In this document: piece by piece, positions 11,462 to 22,700 of the stretch
Layout: the number at the start of each line of letters is the position of its first letter
Position numbering within the stretch: the first letter of the stretch is position 1
DNA from: Cunninghamia lanceolata
Taxonomy: Eukaryota; Streptophyta; Pinopsida; Cupressales; Cupressaceae
NCBI GenBank assembly: GCA_027924645.1
Contig: BSBN01001225.1
Location: 11,674,001-11,738,000 of the forward strand
Direction: 5' to 3'
Length of the DNA: 64,000 nucleotides
Translations under genes and position numbers: made by a program
The notes under the pieces: model-generated
Seen by the model: only the letters and a program-made list of their open reading frames with translations
What the model was told of the DNA's origin: nothing
Database searches by the model: none

Positions 11462-11795
11462 TAAGGATTGAAGATCACTTTCATCATCAGTACTTTCAGG
11501 TTTGATGACGCTCAGAGTAAGGTAACTTCAGATCATTTGTGAATTTCATCAAATTGCGTAAATATTTGCTGCGACAAGTTTGTATTTGCACATTCTGTGT
11601 AAAGATTTCCAAATTTCACATAAATATTGCAAGCTTTACAGTAGATTTCTTTAGATTCACTAAATATTGGCCAAAGATGCATAAATTTGTTCAAGCTTTG
11701 AGAATTTGAGCCTTAGACACGTGAGATCTGGTGCTACTGGTCGAAATATCCCAATATCCTGTCATATTTGCAGTATCTTCGCAAATATCGCGTAA
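11462..11795 (+). other. 5' leader of the Tat-like element
   Basis: Non-coding leader between the PBS and the open frame. It has repeated (c/g)(g/a)TAAATATT words near 11560, 11623, 11660, 11790 and 11822. A packaging or structural role is possible but unproven. The last in-frame stop upstream of the polyprotein is TAA at 11793-11795. Confidence 0.5.
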
Positions 11796-11816
11796 ATATT
11801 CAGTCTGATTTGCAAG

Positions 11817-14800
11817 TTGACCGTAAATATCACCTCGTCCGGTGGAATCCAGCCAATATTTGCAAAGTTTCAGCTAATTGGCCTCCAAATCGAGAAATCC
11901 TGGCTCAGGATAAATACCAGGTCTAGACATAGTGAAATTTTTGAAGAATTGCCTGTCAGAGGTTTTAGACCTAAGACTGTAGACGTTCACCATACTCCAG
12001 AGTCTAGTAAGTCCAGAACTTCACCAGGATCTCCTCCTGTAACTCCTGTTGGTTTGCAAATACCTTCCGGTATACCCGTGACACCTTCTGTTCAACCTCA
12101 GGGTATACCTTTAGTCCAACCTCAGCCAACTGCACCACCAGTTCAGCCCCCTCAGGTTGCAATGTCGTTCTTTGCAGCCGAATCACCATTGATCTTTACT
12201 GCGTATCATGAGTTACCAAAGTATCCGGACAAGCTTTGTCCAAAATACCATCCTTACCAGGATGCGGATGATCATATCAGGACGTTTAAAGAAGCTTGCT
12301 GCAGAGCCAGAATAGAGCATCAGGATGTGGTGTGCAGATTATTCCCTTTTTCCTTAGGGGAAGAGGCTTATAATTGGTTCATCAGTCTTGGTCAATCTTC
12401 TGTAGGTTCGTGGGCTGTCTTAGAGAAGGCCTTTCTTGACAGATTCAAGGTCCCTATTGATCCATCCATGAATTACCACCTGTTTGCCACAATTAAGAGA
12501 TTGGAGCATGAACCTATTGCAAATTTCAATGCTAGGTTCCAGAAAATGTTGTCCAAGCTAGTTACCCCATATGTGGTGGCTGATGATGCTGCCAGAAGTA
12601 TTTATTATTCAGCCCTGGATCCATTAACCGCCATGTTCATCAGGAGAACACATCCTGCGATCACCACATTGACAGGAGCTTTTCAAGAAGCTATCAAGGT
12701 AAATCAACAGCTGATACCTGCTCCTACTCCAAATATAGCATTCCCTACTTTGCCCGGCATGCAGTCACAATATCCAGCACAGTATCCTGCAGCTTATCCT
12801 TTGCAATATCCTGCACAATATCCAAATGGAGCAGTAATGCCCCCAGCAATCATGCCTGCACCTTTGCAAGTACCTCCATTGAGTATCATGCCTCCTCCTA
12901 ATGGAAATGGCCAATTGCCACAATATCCTGCACATACTCAGACACCTCAGGGTACAGACCTATCCCACAATAACCATGGATCTTCCTTTTTCCAGCCTCA
13001 GCCTGAAAATGTAGTGGCCAAAGCTCAAGAGGAGAAAGAGGAAATCAAAGAAATTGCTGCTCAGTTGAGAAAGCTCACCACAGAAGTAACACACTTGAGA
13101 AATCAAGGGTTTTATTCACAGCCAGGTCAAAATAGGAGTTATTCCAATGACAGACCAAATTACCCTGACAGAGGATACAACAATAACTTCAACAGTAGTG
13201 CTGCAAATAACAATAATCCTCCTAGGCAGCCCAGAGTGTGGAACTCCAGGCCAAATAATGGTTCATTACCATCACCCCTAGACAATCAGCCTCCTGGTGA
13301 AGCCAAACAAACTACTAGAGTCAATCTTGCTGAGGCAGCCCTTACCAATTGGTGCAGGATTCACAACACCAATGCACATGCAGAATTAGATTGTCCACAG
13401 TTTAGGATTGCTGCCAGCATCTTTCAGACTGAAGTGTCTAATACTTCTGGAAATCCACCTCAGGCAGAAGGAAATGAAATAGTTCCTTGTGGATATGACT
13501 CAGCTTTTGTGCTGGAAACCTACACTAATCAGCCTCATCAGGATTATAATCAGACCTGTGAAGAATCTGCATTAACCTTTGAAGCAAATTATGTCTTCCC
13601 TTTTGAGGATGAAAATGAACCTACAAGAGAGCATGAGGAAGTACATGCATACCAGCAGCAATACCCTGGTAAGCATAATTATAACCTGAGGAGTAATGCC
13701 AACAGACCTGCCGGTCCATTGACATCATCTCTACCTCCAAATAACTTCAACACACCTCCTGATCCTAAGGCTAGCAATAACCCTGGGTTCCCTAAGGTGA
13801 GTGCTCAGTACTTGTCTCCTCAAAACACAGTAACAAAAGTTGCAAATGCACCTCATGAGTCTGACAGGTTAGTTAGCTATTTGGCTGATGAAATGAAGAA
13901 AATCAAGATCAGCCTGTCCCTATCTGAGTTACTGAAAACTCCTGCCATCAAAAGGGCATTCATGAAGTCGCTGGATGATCCTGCTTCTAAAGAGGATAAT
14001 CACCTTTCGAGTCAATCCAATAGCAGAGACCATACTGCTAAAGATAGCACTGTCAAGCCCAAAGTGTCAGCCACAGTCCAAGCTGCTGAAACCTCTCACA
14101 TGACCTTGTACAGAGATAAAACTGAATCACCTCCGTTTCTCCTCACCATAAGAATGTTCAGTAAGAATTTGCACAACTGTTTAGTTGATTCAGGAGCCTC
14201 AACTAATGTTATGCCTTTGTCAATATGCAACGCATTAGGACTGCATCCTGCTAAATCCTTAAAGAAGGTCACTCAACTGGACAAGACAGAAGTAAGTGTC
14301 GTAGGAGAACTCACTCATATTCACATGCAGCTAGCGTCTGATCCTAGGATCCAGTATTACATTGACATTCAGGTAGTTGACATACCTGATACATATGGGA
14401 TGTTGCTTAGCCGGGACTGGTCTAAAACGCTTAACGGATACATGTCCACAGACTTCAGTCACATGTGGTTGCCATGGAAAGGTATACCTAATCAGATCAG
14501 GATTGATGCTGAGCCTAGGATGAAACATATGATCACGGAATATAACAGAACAAATGAGATCATGTATGTAAACGTAGAACCCGGAGTTTATCACATCAGG
14601 CCGCAAACTATCCAAATAGAAGAGGTCCTGATGCTCGATGTTCATCATCATCATGATGATGATTATCATGAGGATATGCCAGTTGTAGAACTTAATAATG
14701 ATCCTGATAATGACAATGAAATAGATCGCTTCAGGGATTTTCAGATGCATTTATCTACTCAGATAAAACGTTGTCAATTATTAAATATACCTGCTAGTGA

Positions 14801-17800
14801 TATTTTGATTGACGGATGGTGCAGATTGCATGGAGAAGCACACTCGGAAAAGACTTGCGAACCATGCTTAGACATGATCATGCTGGAGCAGACGTATAGT
14901 GAAGCATCATCATCATATTCCGAGGTAAGTGCTACATCTGATGATGATGATGGTACTAATTTTTATTTGTCTTCTGCAGGAACAGAAGAGCCGACGGATC
15001 CTGATGAGGATCATATCCGAAAAACAGAAGAGATCCTGGTGTCCAATCAGACAAAGGATGCGAGAAAGGAAAAGATCACTCCTGGTAGTGATTGCTTCAT
15101 GGAACCGGATTACGAGTTGTCTGATGAGGATAAAGGCAGTGACCTGACGAAGTTCGAAGAATTTCTGGTCAAAGAAATAGGAAAAATGACACAACAGTGT
15201 AGATCTCCCCAGGAGGTTTTAATCAAAAGTTGGTGTAGGCTGCATCAGGCGCCTCACTCAGAAACCACTTGCTCACTGTGCTTACACATTTTGAAGAAGC
15301 ATGCAGTTGTATGTGCTGAACATCATCCTCCTGCTAGGATGGAAGAGAAAACAGAAAAGCCATCAGGCTCAACAGATAAAGGAAAGAGGAAGCTTGAAGA
15401 TGACACACCTAAGTTAAGGTGGATATCAGGCGGAGCAGCAGCCAGAGCTGCAAAGAAAAAGGAAAGTTCAAATAAATGTCCTGCTGAAGATAAGCCTTGG
15501 ATCCTGAGGTTTGATGGATCCAAATCTAAGCAAGGTTCTGGAGTAGGGATTGACCTTACTGATCCATCAGGGAAATCTTATTTAGCAGCTTATAGACTAC
15601 AGTTCCCCTGCACTAATAATGTCACAGAGTATGAAGCTCTGATTCATGGACTGTTGTTTGCCCATAAGAAGAGGGTGAAGATCCTGCATGTCTTTGGAGA
15701 TTCAGAACTAGTTGTGAGGCAAGTGCGAGGAATTTACTCTTGTAACTACAGAAAGCTGTCAAATTACAGACATCGTGTGTGGGACCTGATTGAAGACTTT
15801 GATGCCTTCAACATCGTTCACGTGCCAAGAGAACAGAACCAAAGGGCAGATGCACTTGCTCAGGCCGCCAGTACGCTGGAACCACTGTCTATATCTGGTC
15901 TGAAGAGATTTGCAGTAGAATTGGTGTCAGTACCTTCAGTACCTGACAATGTGACCAATCTCCAAGTGTTTGATGATGATCAGCACATCTTGGACTTCAT
16001 ATCAAACAGAGATGTATTTGAAGCTCAGATCATAGATGAAAATGGTATGGAAGATCATGTCTGGGAAGAAGATGAGATTTTAGAGTTGCCTGGCAACACA
16101 ATTCCCAAAGGTATGATTGAATTAGAAAGAGCCTTTGATCTGGATAATATGCTCAAACATAAGGATCTGCCTAAGGCAGATGGAGGTCAATATTCACAGG
16201 TGAATATTGGACAAGCTGATGACAAGAAGAATGTCTTGTTGGGTAAGGTTTGTACACCTGAAGAGTTAGATGGAATAACTCAAGCCCTTAAGGATTATAT
16301 ACATGTAATTGCATGGACTTATGACGAGCTGAAGACGTATGACACTTCTGTCATAACTCATACTATACCCCTCAAGCCAGATGCAAAACCTTTCAGACAG
16401 AAGCAGAGGCCAGTCAATGCTCTGCTTGAGCCCATCATCCTTGAAGAGGTAAAGAAATTGTTAAATGCCCGGATAATATTTCCTGTAAGGCACTCCACTT
16501 GGGTGGCAAATCTAGTACCAGTCAGGAAGAAGAATGGAGACATCAGATTGTGTGTGGATTTCAGGAACCTGAACAGAGCATCAGAAAAGGATAATTATCC
16601 TTTGCCCTCTTTGGATGAGGTTCTGCAGATGGTAAATGGAGCCAAGATGATGTCCTTCTTGGACGGTTTTTCAGGATACAACCAAGTGATGGTTGACAAA
16701 ATTGACAGATTAAAGACTGCCTTCACCACAAAATGGGGGATATTTGCATATAGACGTATGCCGTTTGGATTGATAAATGCTGGAGCTACATTCCAGCGAG
16801 CAATGGACATAGCCTTCAGAGGCTTAATAGGAAAATGTATAGTCATCTACATGGATGACCTGACAGTGTTCTCCAAAGAAAGGGGAAATCATGTTGCTGA
16901 CCTCAGGAGTGTGCTAAAGAAGTGTGAAGAATATGGAATATCTTTGAATCCCAAGAAGTGCATATTCGGGGTCACAACAGGAAAGTTACTAGGCCACCTA
17001 ATCACAGAAGATGGGATTATCATTGATCCTGACAGGGTGGAATCTATTATGAAATTACCACTTCCAGGAAGCAAAAAGGAGCTTAAATCTTATTTTGGTA
17101 AGATAAATTTTGTGAGGAAGTTCATCACTGGCTTTGCTGAGATTGTCAGACCACTGAATGCCATGTTGAAAAAAGATGCACAAATTGACTGGACACCGGA
17201 AGCCAGAGCTGCTTTTGAAGATATAAAGAAGGCCATTTCAGATGCTCCTGTCCTCATTAGTCCAGATTATACCAAAGATTTCTACATCTATTCATTTGCT
17301 TCAGAACATACTTCTGCAGCAGTGTTAACTCAAAGAAATGAAGATAAAGAAGAGAAACCAATTGCCTTCATGAGCTGTCCTTTCAGGGATGCTGAGTTGA
17401 GATATGTAGATGTTGAAAGACAGGCACTTGCATTAGTCAGAGCAGTAAAAAAATTCAGACATTATATACTGAGGAGCAAAGTGATTGCTGTGGTACCAGA
17501 TGCAGCAGTAAAGATGCTGCTGATGCAGAGTGAACCTGGTGAAAAAAGGGCCAAATGGATTACGGTACTACAAGAATATGACATGGAGATCACACCCATG
17601 AAGCTAGTAAGAGGACAGGCTCTGAGCCAGATGATATCTGAAACTGATCCAAACATCATCAGTCAACAGTATGTGATAGATGAGAAGGACAATAAAGAAT
17701 GGTATTCAGACATCAGGCACATCCTGATCACTGGAAGATGTCCTTTGAGGATGCAGGCTTCACAGAGAAGAGCCTTGAAGATGAGATCCCAGAAATATAT

Positions 17801-18953
17801 GATGAAGGGAGGAGCCCTGTTTAAAAAGAATTATGAAGGGATATACCTGAGATGCTTAGAGAAACCAGAAGCCGATAAAGTTTTGACAGAGCTACATGAC
17901 AAGTTTGGAACTGCCCACGGATCAGCGTTGGCCACAACACATGCAATCCTCAGAGCAGGATATTACTGGCCTACAATTTTTAAAGATACAGCTGATCATG
18001 TTAAATGTTGTCATGTTTGCCAGGTTGCTGCCAACAGAGAAAAATATGCTGCACAACCATTGCAACCAGTGATGGAGGAGAGCCCATTTGCACAATGGGG
18101 CATGGATTTCATAGGACCAATCAATCCTCCATCTTCTTCAGGCCAGAGGTATGTCCTAACAATCACTGATTATTGTACCAGATGGACTGAGGCTATCAGC
18201 AGCAAAACTTGTACTGCTGATGATGTCATTAAATTTCTGGAAAGCAACATTGTCACCAGGTATGGAACTCCTTATGCATTGGTAAGTGATAATGGTTCTG
18301 CCTTCATTTCCACTAAATTGTCAAGTTGGGCTTTTGATCATGGGATTATACTTAAGTTCTCATCCAATTACTATCCCCAGGGAAATGGATTAGCAGAATC
18401 CACCAATAAGAATTTACTGAGTATCATAAGAAAATTGATAGAGAAAAATCCCAGGGAATGGAATTCATTTCTGAAATATGCCTTATGGGTAGACAGAACT
18501 AGAATGAAAATTGCATTAGGAAACTCACCTTTCCAGCTAGTATATGGGGTAGATCCTATCCTCCCTGTAAACTTGAAAATTCCTACTCTGCGGTTTGCCC
18601 AAGACTATCTAGGCATAGATAATAAACAAGAAGTCAGGTTGCTTCAGTTGATGCATCTGGAAGAAAAACGAAGCCAAGCAATTGACCAATTTGCAAAACA
18701 TCAGGCTGTTGTCAAGCGCTGGTTTGACAAGAGAGCCAGAATTAAAGCTTTCAGGATATCAGATTTAGTCCTGATGTGGGATAAAGCCCATGAAAGGAAA
18801 GGTGATCATGGTAAGTTTGACAGACTATGGATAGGTCCCTTTCAGATTTCTGAAATTTTAGGAGACAGCACTTATAGGCTTAAGAACTTGACAGGTGAGG
18901 ATGTCCCGTTGCCAGTCAATGGACAATTCCTCAAACATTATTTCCAGGCCTGA
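11817..18953 (+). CDS. Gag-Pol polyprotein of the Tat-like element
   Basis: Up to 2378 codons without a stop. The frame is open from 11796, but the first in-frame ATG is 12162 (residue 116), just before the gag domain. Upstream is a Pro-rich segment, so translation starts at 12162 or by splicing or a non-AUG codon. Domains: gag about 118-300; Pro/Gln-rich linker; CHHC module 512-526; retropepsin DSGA 791-794; acidic region with two more modules at 1001-1018 and 1139-1156; an RNase H with D1233, E1273, D1295 and D1345 lying before the RT; RT about 1560-1740 with YMDD at 1678-1681; a gypsy RNase H whose first Asp is Phe1827; integrase zinc domain, then D2118, D2158, E2194 (D,D35E); and a GPF motif near the C-terminus. 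No chromodomain. In this family the products form the particle, mature it, copy the RNA and integrate it. It appears functional. Confidence 0.95.
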   Translation: MTVNITSSGGIQPIFAKFQLIGLQIEKSWLRINTRSRHSEIFEELPVRGFRPKTVDVHHTPESSKSRTSPGSPPVTPVGLQIPSGIPVTPSVQPQGIPLVQPQPTAPPVQPPQVAMSFFAAESPLIFTAYHELPKYPDKLCPKYHPYQDADDHIRTFKEACCRARIEHQDVVCRLFPFSLGEEAYNWFISLGQSSVGSWAVLEKAFLDRFKVPIDPSMNYHLFATIKRLEHEPIANFNARFQKMLSKLVTPYVVADDAARSIYYSALDPLTAMFIRRTHPAITTLTGAFQEAIKVNQQLIPAPTPNIAFPTLPGMQSQYPAQYPAAYPLQYPAQYPNGAVMPPAIMPAPLQVPPLSIMPPPNGNGQLPQYPAHTQTPQGTDLSHNNHGSSFFQPQPENVVAKAQEEKEEIKEIAAQLRKLTTEVTHLRNQGFYSQPGQNRSYSNDRPNYPDRGYNNNFNSSAANNNNPPRQPRVWNSRPNNGSLPSPLDNQPPGEAKQTTRVNLAEAALTNWCRIHNTNAHAELDCPQFRIAASIFQTEVSNTSGNPPQAEGNEIVPCGYDSAFVLETYTNQPHQDYNQTCEESALTFEANYVFPFEDENEPTREHEEVHAYQQQYPGKHNYNLRSNANRPAGPLTSSLPPNNFNTPPDPKASNNPGFPKVSAQYLSPQNTVTKVANAPHESDRLVSYLADEMKKIKISLSLSELLKTPAIKRAFMKSLDDPASKEDNHLSSQSNSRDHTAKDSTVKPKVSATVQAAETSHMTLYRDKTESPPFLLTIRMFSKNLHNCLVDSGASTNVMPLSICNALGLHPAKSLKKVTQLDKTEVSVVGELTHIHMQLASDPRIQYYIDIQVVDIPDTYGMLLSRDWSKTLNGYMSTDFSHMWLPWKGIPNQIRIDAEPRMKHMITEYNRTNEIMYVNVEPGVYHIRPQTIQIEEVLMLDVHHHHDDDYHEDMPVVELNNDPDNDNEIDRFRDFQMHLSTQIKRCQLLNIPASDILIDGWCRLHGEAHSEKTCEPCLDMIMLEQTYSEASSSYSEVSATSDDDDGTNFYLSSAGTEEPTDPDEDHIRKTEEILVSNQTKDARKEKITPGSDCFMEPDYELSDEDKGSDLTKFEEFLVKEIGKMTQQCRSPQEVLIKSWCRLHQAPHSETTCSLCLHILKKHAVVCAEHHPPARMEEKTEKPSGSTDKGKRKLEDDTPKLRWISGGAAARAAKKKESSNKCPAEDKPWILRFDGSKSKQGSGVGIDLTDPSGKSYLAAYRLQFPCTNNVTEYEALIHGLLFAHKKRVKILHVFGDSELVVRQVRGIYSCNYRKLSNYRHRVWDLIEDFDAFNIVHVPREQNQRADALAQAASTLEPLSISGLKRFAVELVSVPSVPDNVTNLQVFDDDQHILDFISNRDVFEAQIIDENGMEDHVWEEDEILELPGNTIPKGMIELERAFDLDNMLKHKDLPKADGGQYSQVNIGQADDKKNVLLGKVCTPEELDGITQALKDYIHVIAWTYDELKTYDTSVITHTIPLKPDAKPFRQKQRPVNALLEPIILEEVKKLLNARIIFPVRHSTWVANLVPVRKKNGDIRLCVDFRNLNRASEKDNYPLPSLDEVLQMVNGAKMMSFLDGFSGYNQVMVDKIDRLKTAFTTKWGIFAYRRMPFGLINAGATFQRAMDIAFRGLIGKCIVIYMDDLTVFSKERGNHVADLRSVLKKCEEYGISLNPKKCIFGVTTGKLLGHLITEDGIIIDPDRVESIMKLPLPGSKKELKSYFGKINFVRKFITGFAEIVRPLNAMLKKDAQIDWTPEARAAFEDIKKAISDAPVLISPDYTKDFYIYSFASEHTSAAVLTQRNEDKEEKPIAFMSCPFRDAELRYVDVERQALALVRAVKKFRHYILRSKVIAVVPDAAVKMLLMQSEPGEKRAKWITVLQEYDMEITPMKLVRGQALSQMISETDPNIISQQYVIDEKDNKEWYSDIRHILITGRCPLRMQASQRRALKMRSQKYMMKGGALFKKNYEGIYLRCLEKPEADKVLTELHDKFGTAHGSALATTHAILRAGYYWPTIFKDTADHVKCCHVCQVAANREKYAAQPLQPVMEESPFAQWGMDFIGPINPPSSSGQRYVLTITDYCTRWTEAISSKTCTADDVIKFLESNIVTRYGTPYALVSDNGSAFISTKLSSWAFDHGIILKFSSNYYPQGNGLAESTNKNLLSIIRKLIEKNPREWNSFLKYALWVDRTRMKIALGNSPFQLVYGVDPILPVNLKIPTLRFAQDYLGIDNKQEVRLLQLMHLEEKRSQAIDQFAKHQAVVKRWFDKRARIKAFRISDLVLMWDKAHERKGDHGKFDRLWIGPFQISEILGDSTYRLKNLTGEDVPLPVNGQFLKHYFQA

Positions 18954-19794
18954 GTGACTTCATGGCAGTCTTGTGTATCATATTGTATATTTGTATAGTT
19001 GTTTGTACAGTGTTTGCTTGTTGTTGTTGTTGTTTTGTTGGTTGGGACCTTGTTTTGGTAAGTCAGGATGATGCACTTCATCACCTAAGAAAATAACTAA
19101 ATTGTTAGGATTCAAATGATGAGATCAGATTTAGATATAGATTGTAATTCATTCTGATAAATACTCATGATCAGGTTTATGATGTCTTTTCATCAGGGTA
19201 CTTTTTCTTGTCCAAAGTGAATCAAACACAATGAAACACCTAACAGCCTTGGGTTTGTTGAAGATATGAGTATAGGTGTTAAGTGAAAAATCTAAAGGGA
19301 CTCCCTTGCTACCAATACAATCTCCAACCTAAAGCTGCAAGTGACTACACCTTGTACAAATGAGCAGACATGATGATATCAAATTTAAGTTTTTAAAGGA
19401 AAATCAGAAACAAAATAAAATTAGGCCATCTAAGTAACTCTACCGGGGCTATGGACGCCTGCTGGCAGTGGGGCTCTACTTAGGGAGATTGTATAGATAA
19501 CCTTGCCGGGGTTATGGACACCTGCTGGCAGCAAGGCTCTATCCAGGTTGGCTATGAGGGATGATCTCCAACTATGTAGTTTAACACCAGTTACTTATGT
19601 TTTCAACTTGCTTTCAAGATGAGGATAATTAATCATCTGCACACACCTGATCCTTTGTTAGCTTTATCACCATAATGAAATTTTATCATTCAAAGATCAT
19701 GATGATTTACTTAGATAGAATTAGAACACTATAGATGAATGTGATCACATCACTTGAATCATTTGAATTTTGGTTGTTTTCTTTGGTGGCAAGT
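18954..19794 (+). other. 3' untranslated region of the Tat-like element
   Basis: 840 bases between the polyprotein stop and the 3' LTR, with no further gene. It contains a TTG(TTG)n run near 19015-19040 and a duplicated GC-rich 37-mer. No env-like frame is visible. Confidence 0.6.
19442..19541 (+). repeat. Paired GC-rich 37-mers in the 3' UTR
   Basis: Copies at 19442-19478 and 19505-19541 share 31 of 37 bases by eye around ccggggctatggac and ctgctggcag. They stand out against the AT-rich 3' UTR, and each contains a small palindrome (ctgc..gcag). A structured RNA element is possible. Confidence 0.6.
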
Positions 19795-22700
19795 TGTTGT
19801 GTGGTTACACAACACGCCCCATTTTGACTTGGCAAAACAGGGACCCAGCTTTTGTTTTGGCTTGTGTTGTCTGTTTCTGGCGGTTTTGGTAAAAAATTAA
19901 GCCAGGTGCATCATCATCATGAAGGTCAGGATGAGGTAGGTCATCATCATGAGGTTAGTTTGTCAAAGTTCATATTTTGTTTCTATAACTTCATGGTTAG
20001 AAAGAGCTTGAAATTTCATGCAGGTTTGCCTTTTACATCACTTGAAAATTCGTCCATATGAGGGAGTTGTGAGCAGTCAAAGTTTTGGTCAAACCTGATA
20101 ATCGCTGTGTGATGGTCATCATCATGATATTTGAAAAGCCCCCCCGATAATATCCTGAGGTCGAAATATCTGGACGTCAAGTTTAAGTCGTAGTAGGTTC
20201 TCCCGTCGGGCGGTCTTTTGTGTCTCCAAAGGTCATCATCATGATCTTACTTTATCACCTGATGAAAATCATGCAGTCCCGAAACATCCGGACGTCAATC
20301 TTAAACGCTAGTGTGTTTTACCCGTCAAGCGACCCTGGAAACATCATCAGCATCATGATATTCCAACATTGCGAGCATCATGATATTTAAAATCACCCGA
20401 TGTGATAATATCATGCTGATGATCATCGTCACCTTACTTAGAGAAATCTGCCATCTGCATAATTTGCGCGCGCACGACCAAGTCTTGGTGATCAACATCA
20501 TCATGATATTTCGAGAGCCGACATTTCCTAATATCCTCCTGACCTCCTTTTGCGTGATCATGATGATCACCTTATCTTTCGAAGCGGAGGGTGATTTTCA
20601 TTTCTTAAGTCATGTTGAACATCATCATCATGATCTTGTTCGTCTCTCCCAACAGTTCGTAATATCATCCTGCCGACGAGTGTAAACTTTTGCAAATATG
20701 ATGATGACGATGACGTCATCATCACCTTCTCCTTCGGCAGGATATTTTCCAAGGCGCGATACATTTCACCAATATGATGATGATGATGACGTCATCTTCG
20801 AAGATTAACACCAGCCCCGGATATCCTGATGGCGTCATCAGGACTTTCAGCAGGATCATATTTTTGATCACCCAGTGCGTATATGATGATGATGATGTTC
20901 ATCATCTTGATCTTTCGAGCGGATTGCCTTGGCTGAAAAAAGGGTCATATTGCTTTCATCCACCTGATCATCTTCCTTAGAGGGAACCCGATACTCCATT
21001 TACCTCCTGATCTTAACGAAACATGACGATGACGTCATCCCTTTGCATTTTAACCAAGCCTGATGATGACGATGACGTCATCATGATTTTGCTCAGCGGC
21101 AGGATCATTTTTTCCAAGTCCTCCTGTTTGTCTTCATCATGATGATGATGACGATGTCTTTCTTTCCCGAATGTGCAAGAACAAAACATCCTGATGTACT
21201 TTCATCAGAGCATTAGGAAAGGAGGATCATCATATTTTGTGATATCCTGCGGCCACTTTGAAGATATATATAGCTGGTCATCATCATGATTTTTGGCGTC
21301 GGTATAACTGTTGCCGTCGGCCTAAGGTAAAATTGTCACCCTGATCATATTTCGAACCCGATATACAGGAAAATGGGCAAAAAACATGAAGCGATGGAAA
21401 TTTGAAAGGGCCGACTGCCTGATTTTGGTCAACGAGGGTTGACCTGGTTGTTTTTATGCTGTTTATGCATTTAGTGCATATTTTTCACAGGTTGAGCTTG
21501 ATTGCCTGTGGCTGCACATGGGGAGGTATGTTTAATAAAGTGTTTACTTCCTGTTGTTTATCATGATGATGATGAACCTAATGTTGTCTGTTTACTTGCA
21601 GGGGATCATCATGATGCTGCTGAGGCTGAATATTGAAGTCATGATGCCGCTGAAGCTGAACATTGAGATCATGATGCTGCTGAAGCTGAACATTGAGGTC
21701 ATGATGCTGCTGAAGCTAAGCGTTGAGATCATGATGATGCTGCTGAAGCTGAGCATTACAAAGTTGCGCATGGAGTCAACATGGACCAGACATGAGGAGG
21801 ATATTGTCAAATATGCTGTTCGCCAGCTGGAGGCCGAATCAAGTTGAAGATGCTGGAATATTCTGTGCCAGCTGTACATTTGCTAACTGACGAAGCATGT
21901 GCTTTTCATCTGGGCCGTTGATTGCTATGAGAGGATCCTGATCCTTGGATCATTGTAACCGTTTTCTGGCAGTTGCTCTATATAACATCCAGAGCTTGTC
22001 ATTTAAAAAAAAAAGGGGAGATATACATTAGAATACACAGACGCATCTGGCGAAAAGAGTCAATTACTGTAGAATAAATTAGGAGATCGGATTACTGAGA
22101 CTAATGAGGATAGAATTGTTGAAATATCAAGGTTCTTTCTTCAGATCACTGTAAATGTACCTGTTCTTGAGCATACTGAATGAATATGAAGTTCCAGATT
22201 ACATCCTGATTGCAAATTTTACGTAATCTTCTGTTGATTTCTGGATATGTACTGGTGAATGCTGTGTTCAACTGGAAGCGCTTTCATTTCATTACATGTT
22301 GTTGTCAACTTTCCTTTGAAGCTTTGCACTAGATCATGCGGATTTGTGGAATGTCCTGGTGAAGTGTGATTTCTAGTTTTCCTTCTTTTCATTGCAAGTA
22401 TGGGAGCTTGTATGTGAATCAGTGATCTAAGTCCAGTAATTTTAGGATTCTCACTCTCTAACCCTTTTCCTTTTTTCAATTTCATTAATTCATCACCATA
22501 ACTGCAAATCATGATAAATAACAAGCAGAAACAGTAAAATATGCTGAAATCCCGTAGGTAACTGAAGATCCTTAGCATATTTGGTTAAATGCATGTAGTA
22601 TTGAAAATATCATGCAAAGAATCATAAATAATGGTAGAAAGCATGCAAATATCAGCCTGTATGCACATTATTTGACTAAATTTACAGTGCAGAGGTAGAA

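Noticed and set aside
14331..15194. Minus-strand frames overlapping the polyprotein
   Set aside because: Shadows of the gag-pol frame; Ile/Met-rich from the ATGATG words.
18954..19794. Env-like third ORF in the Tat-like element
   Set aside because: No frame of useful length with signal peptide or membrane segment between pol and the 3' LTR.
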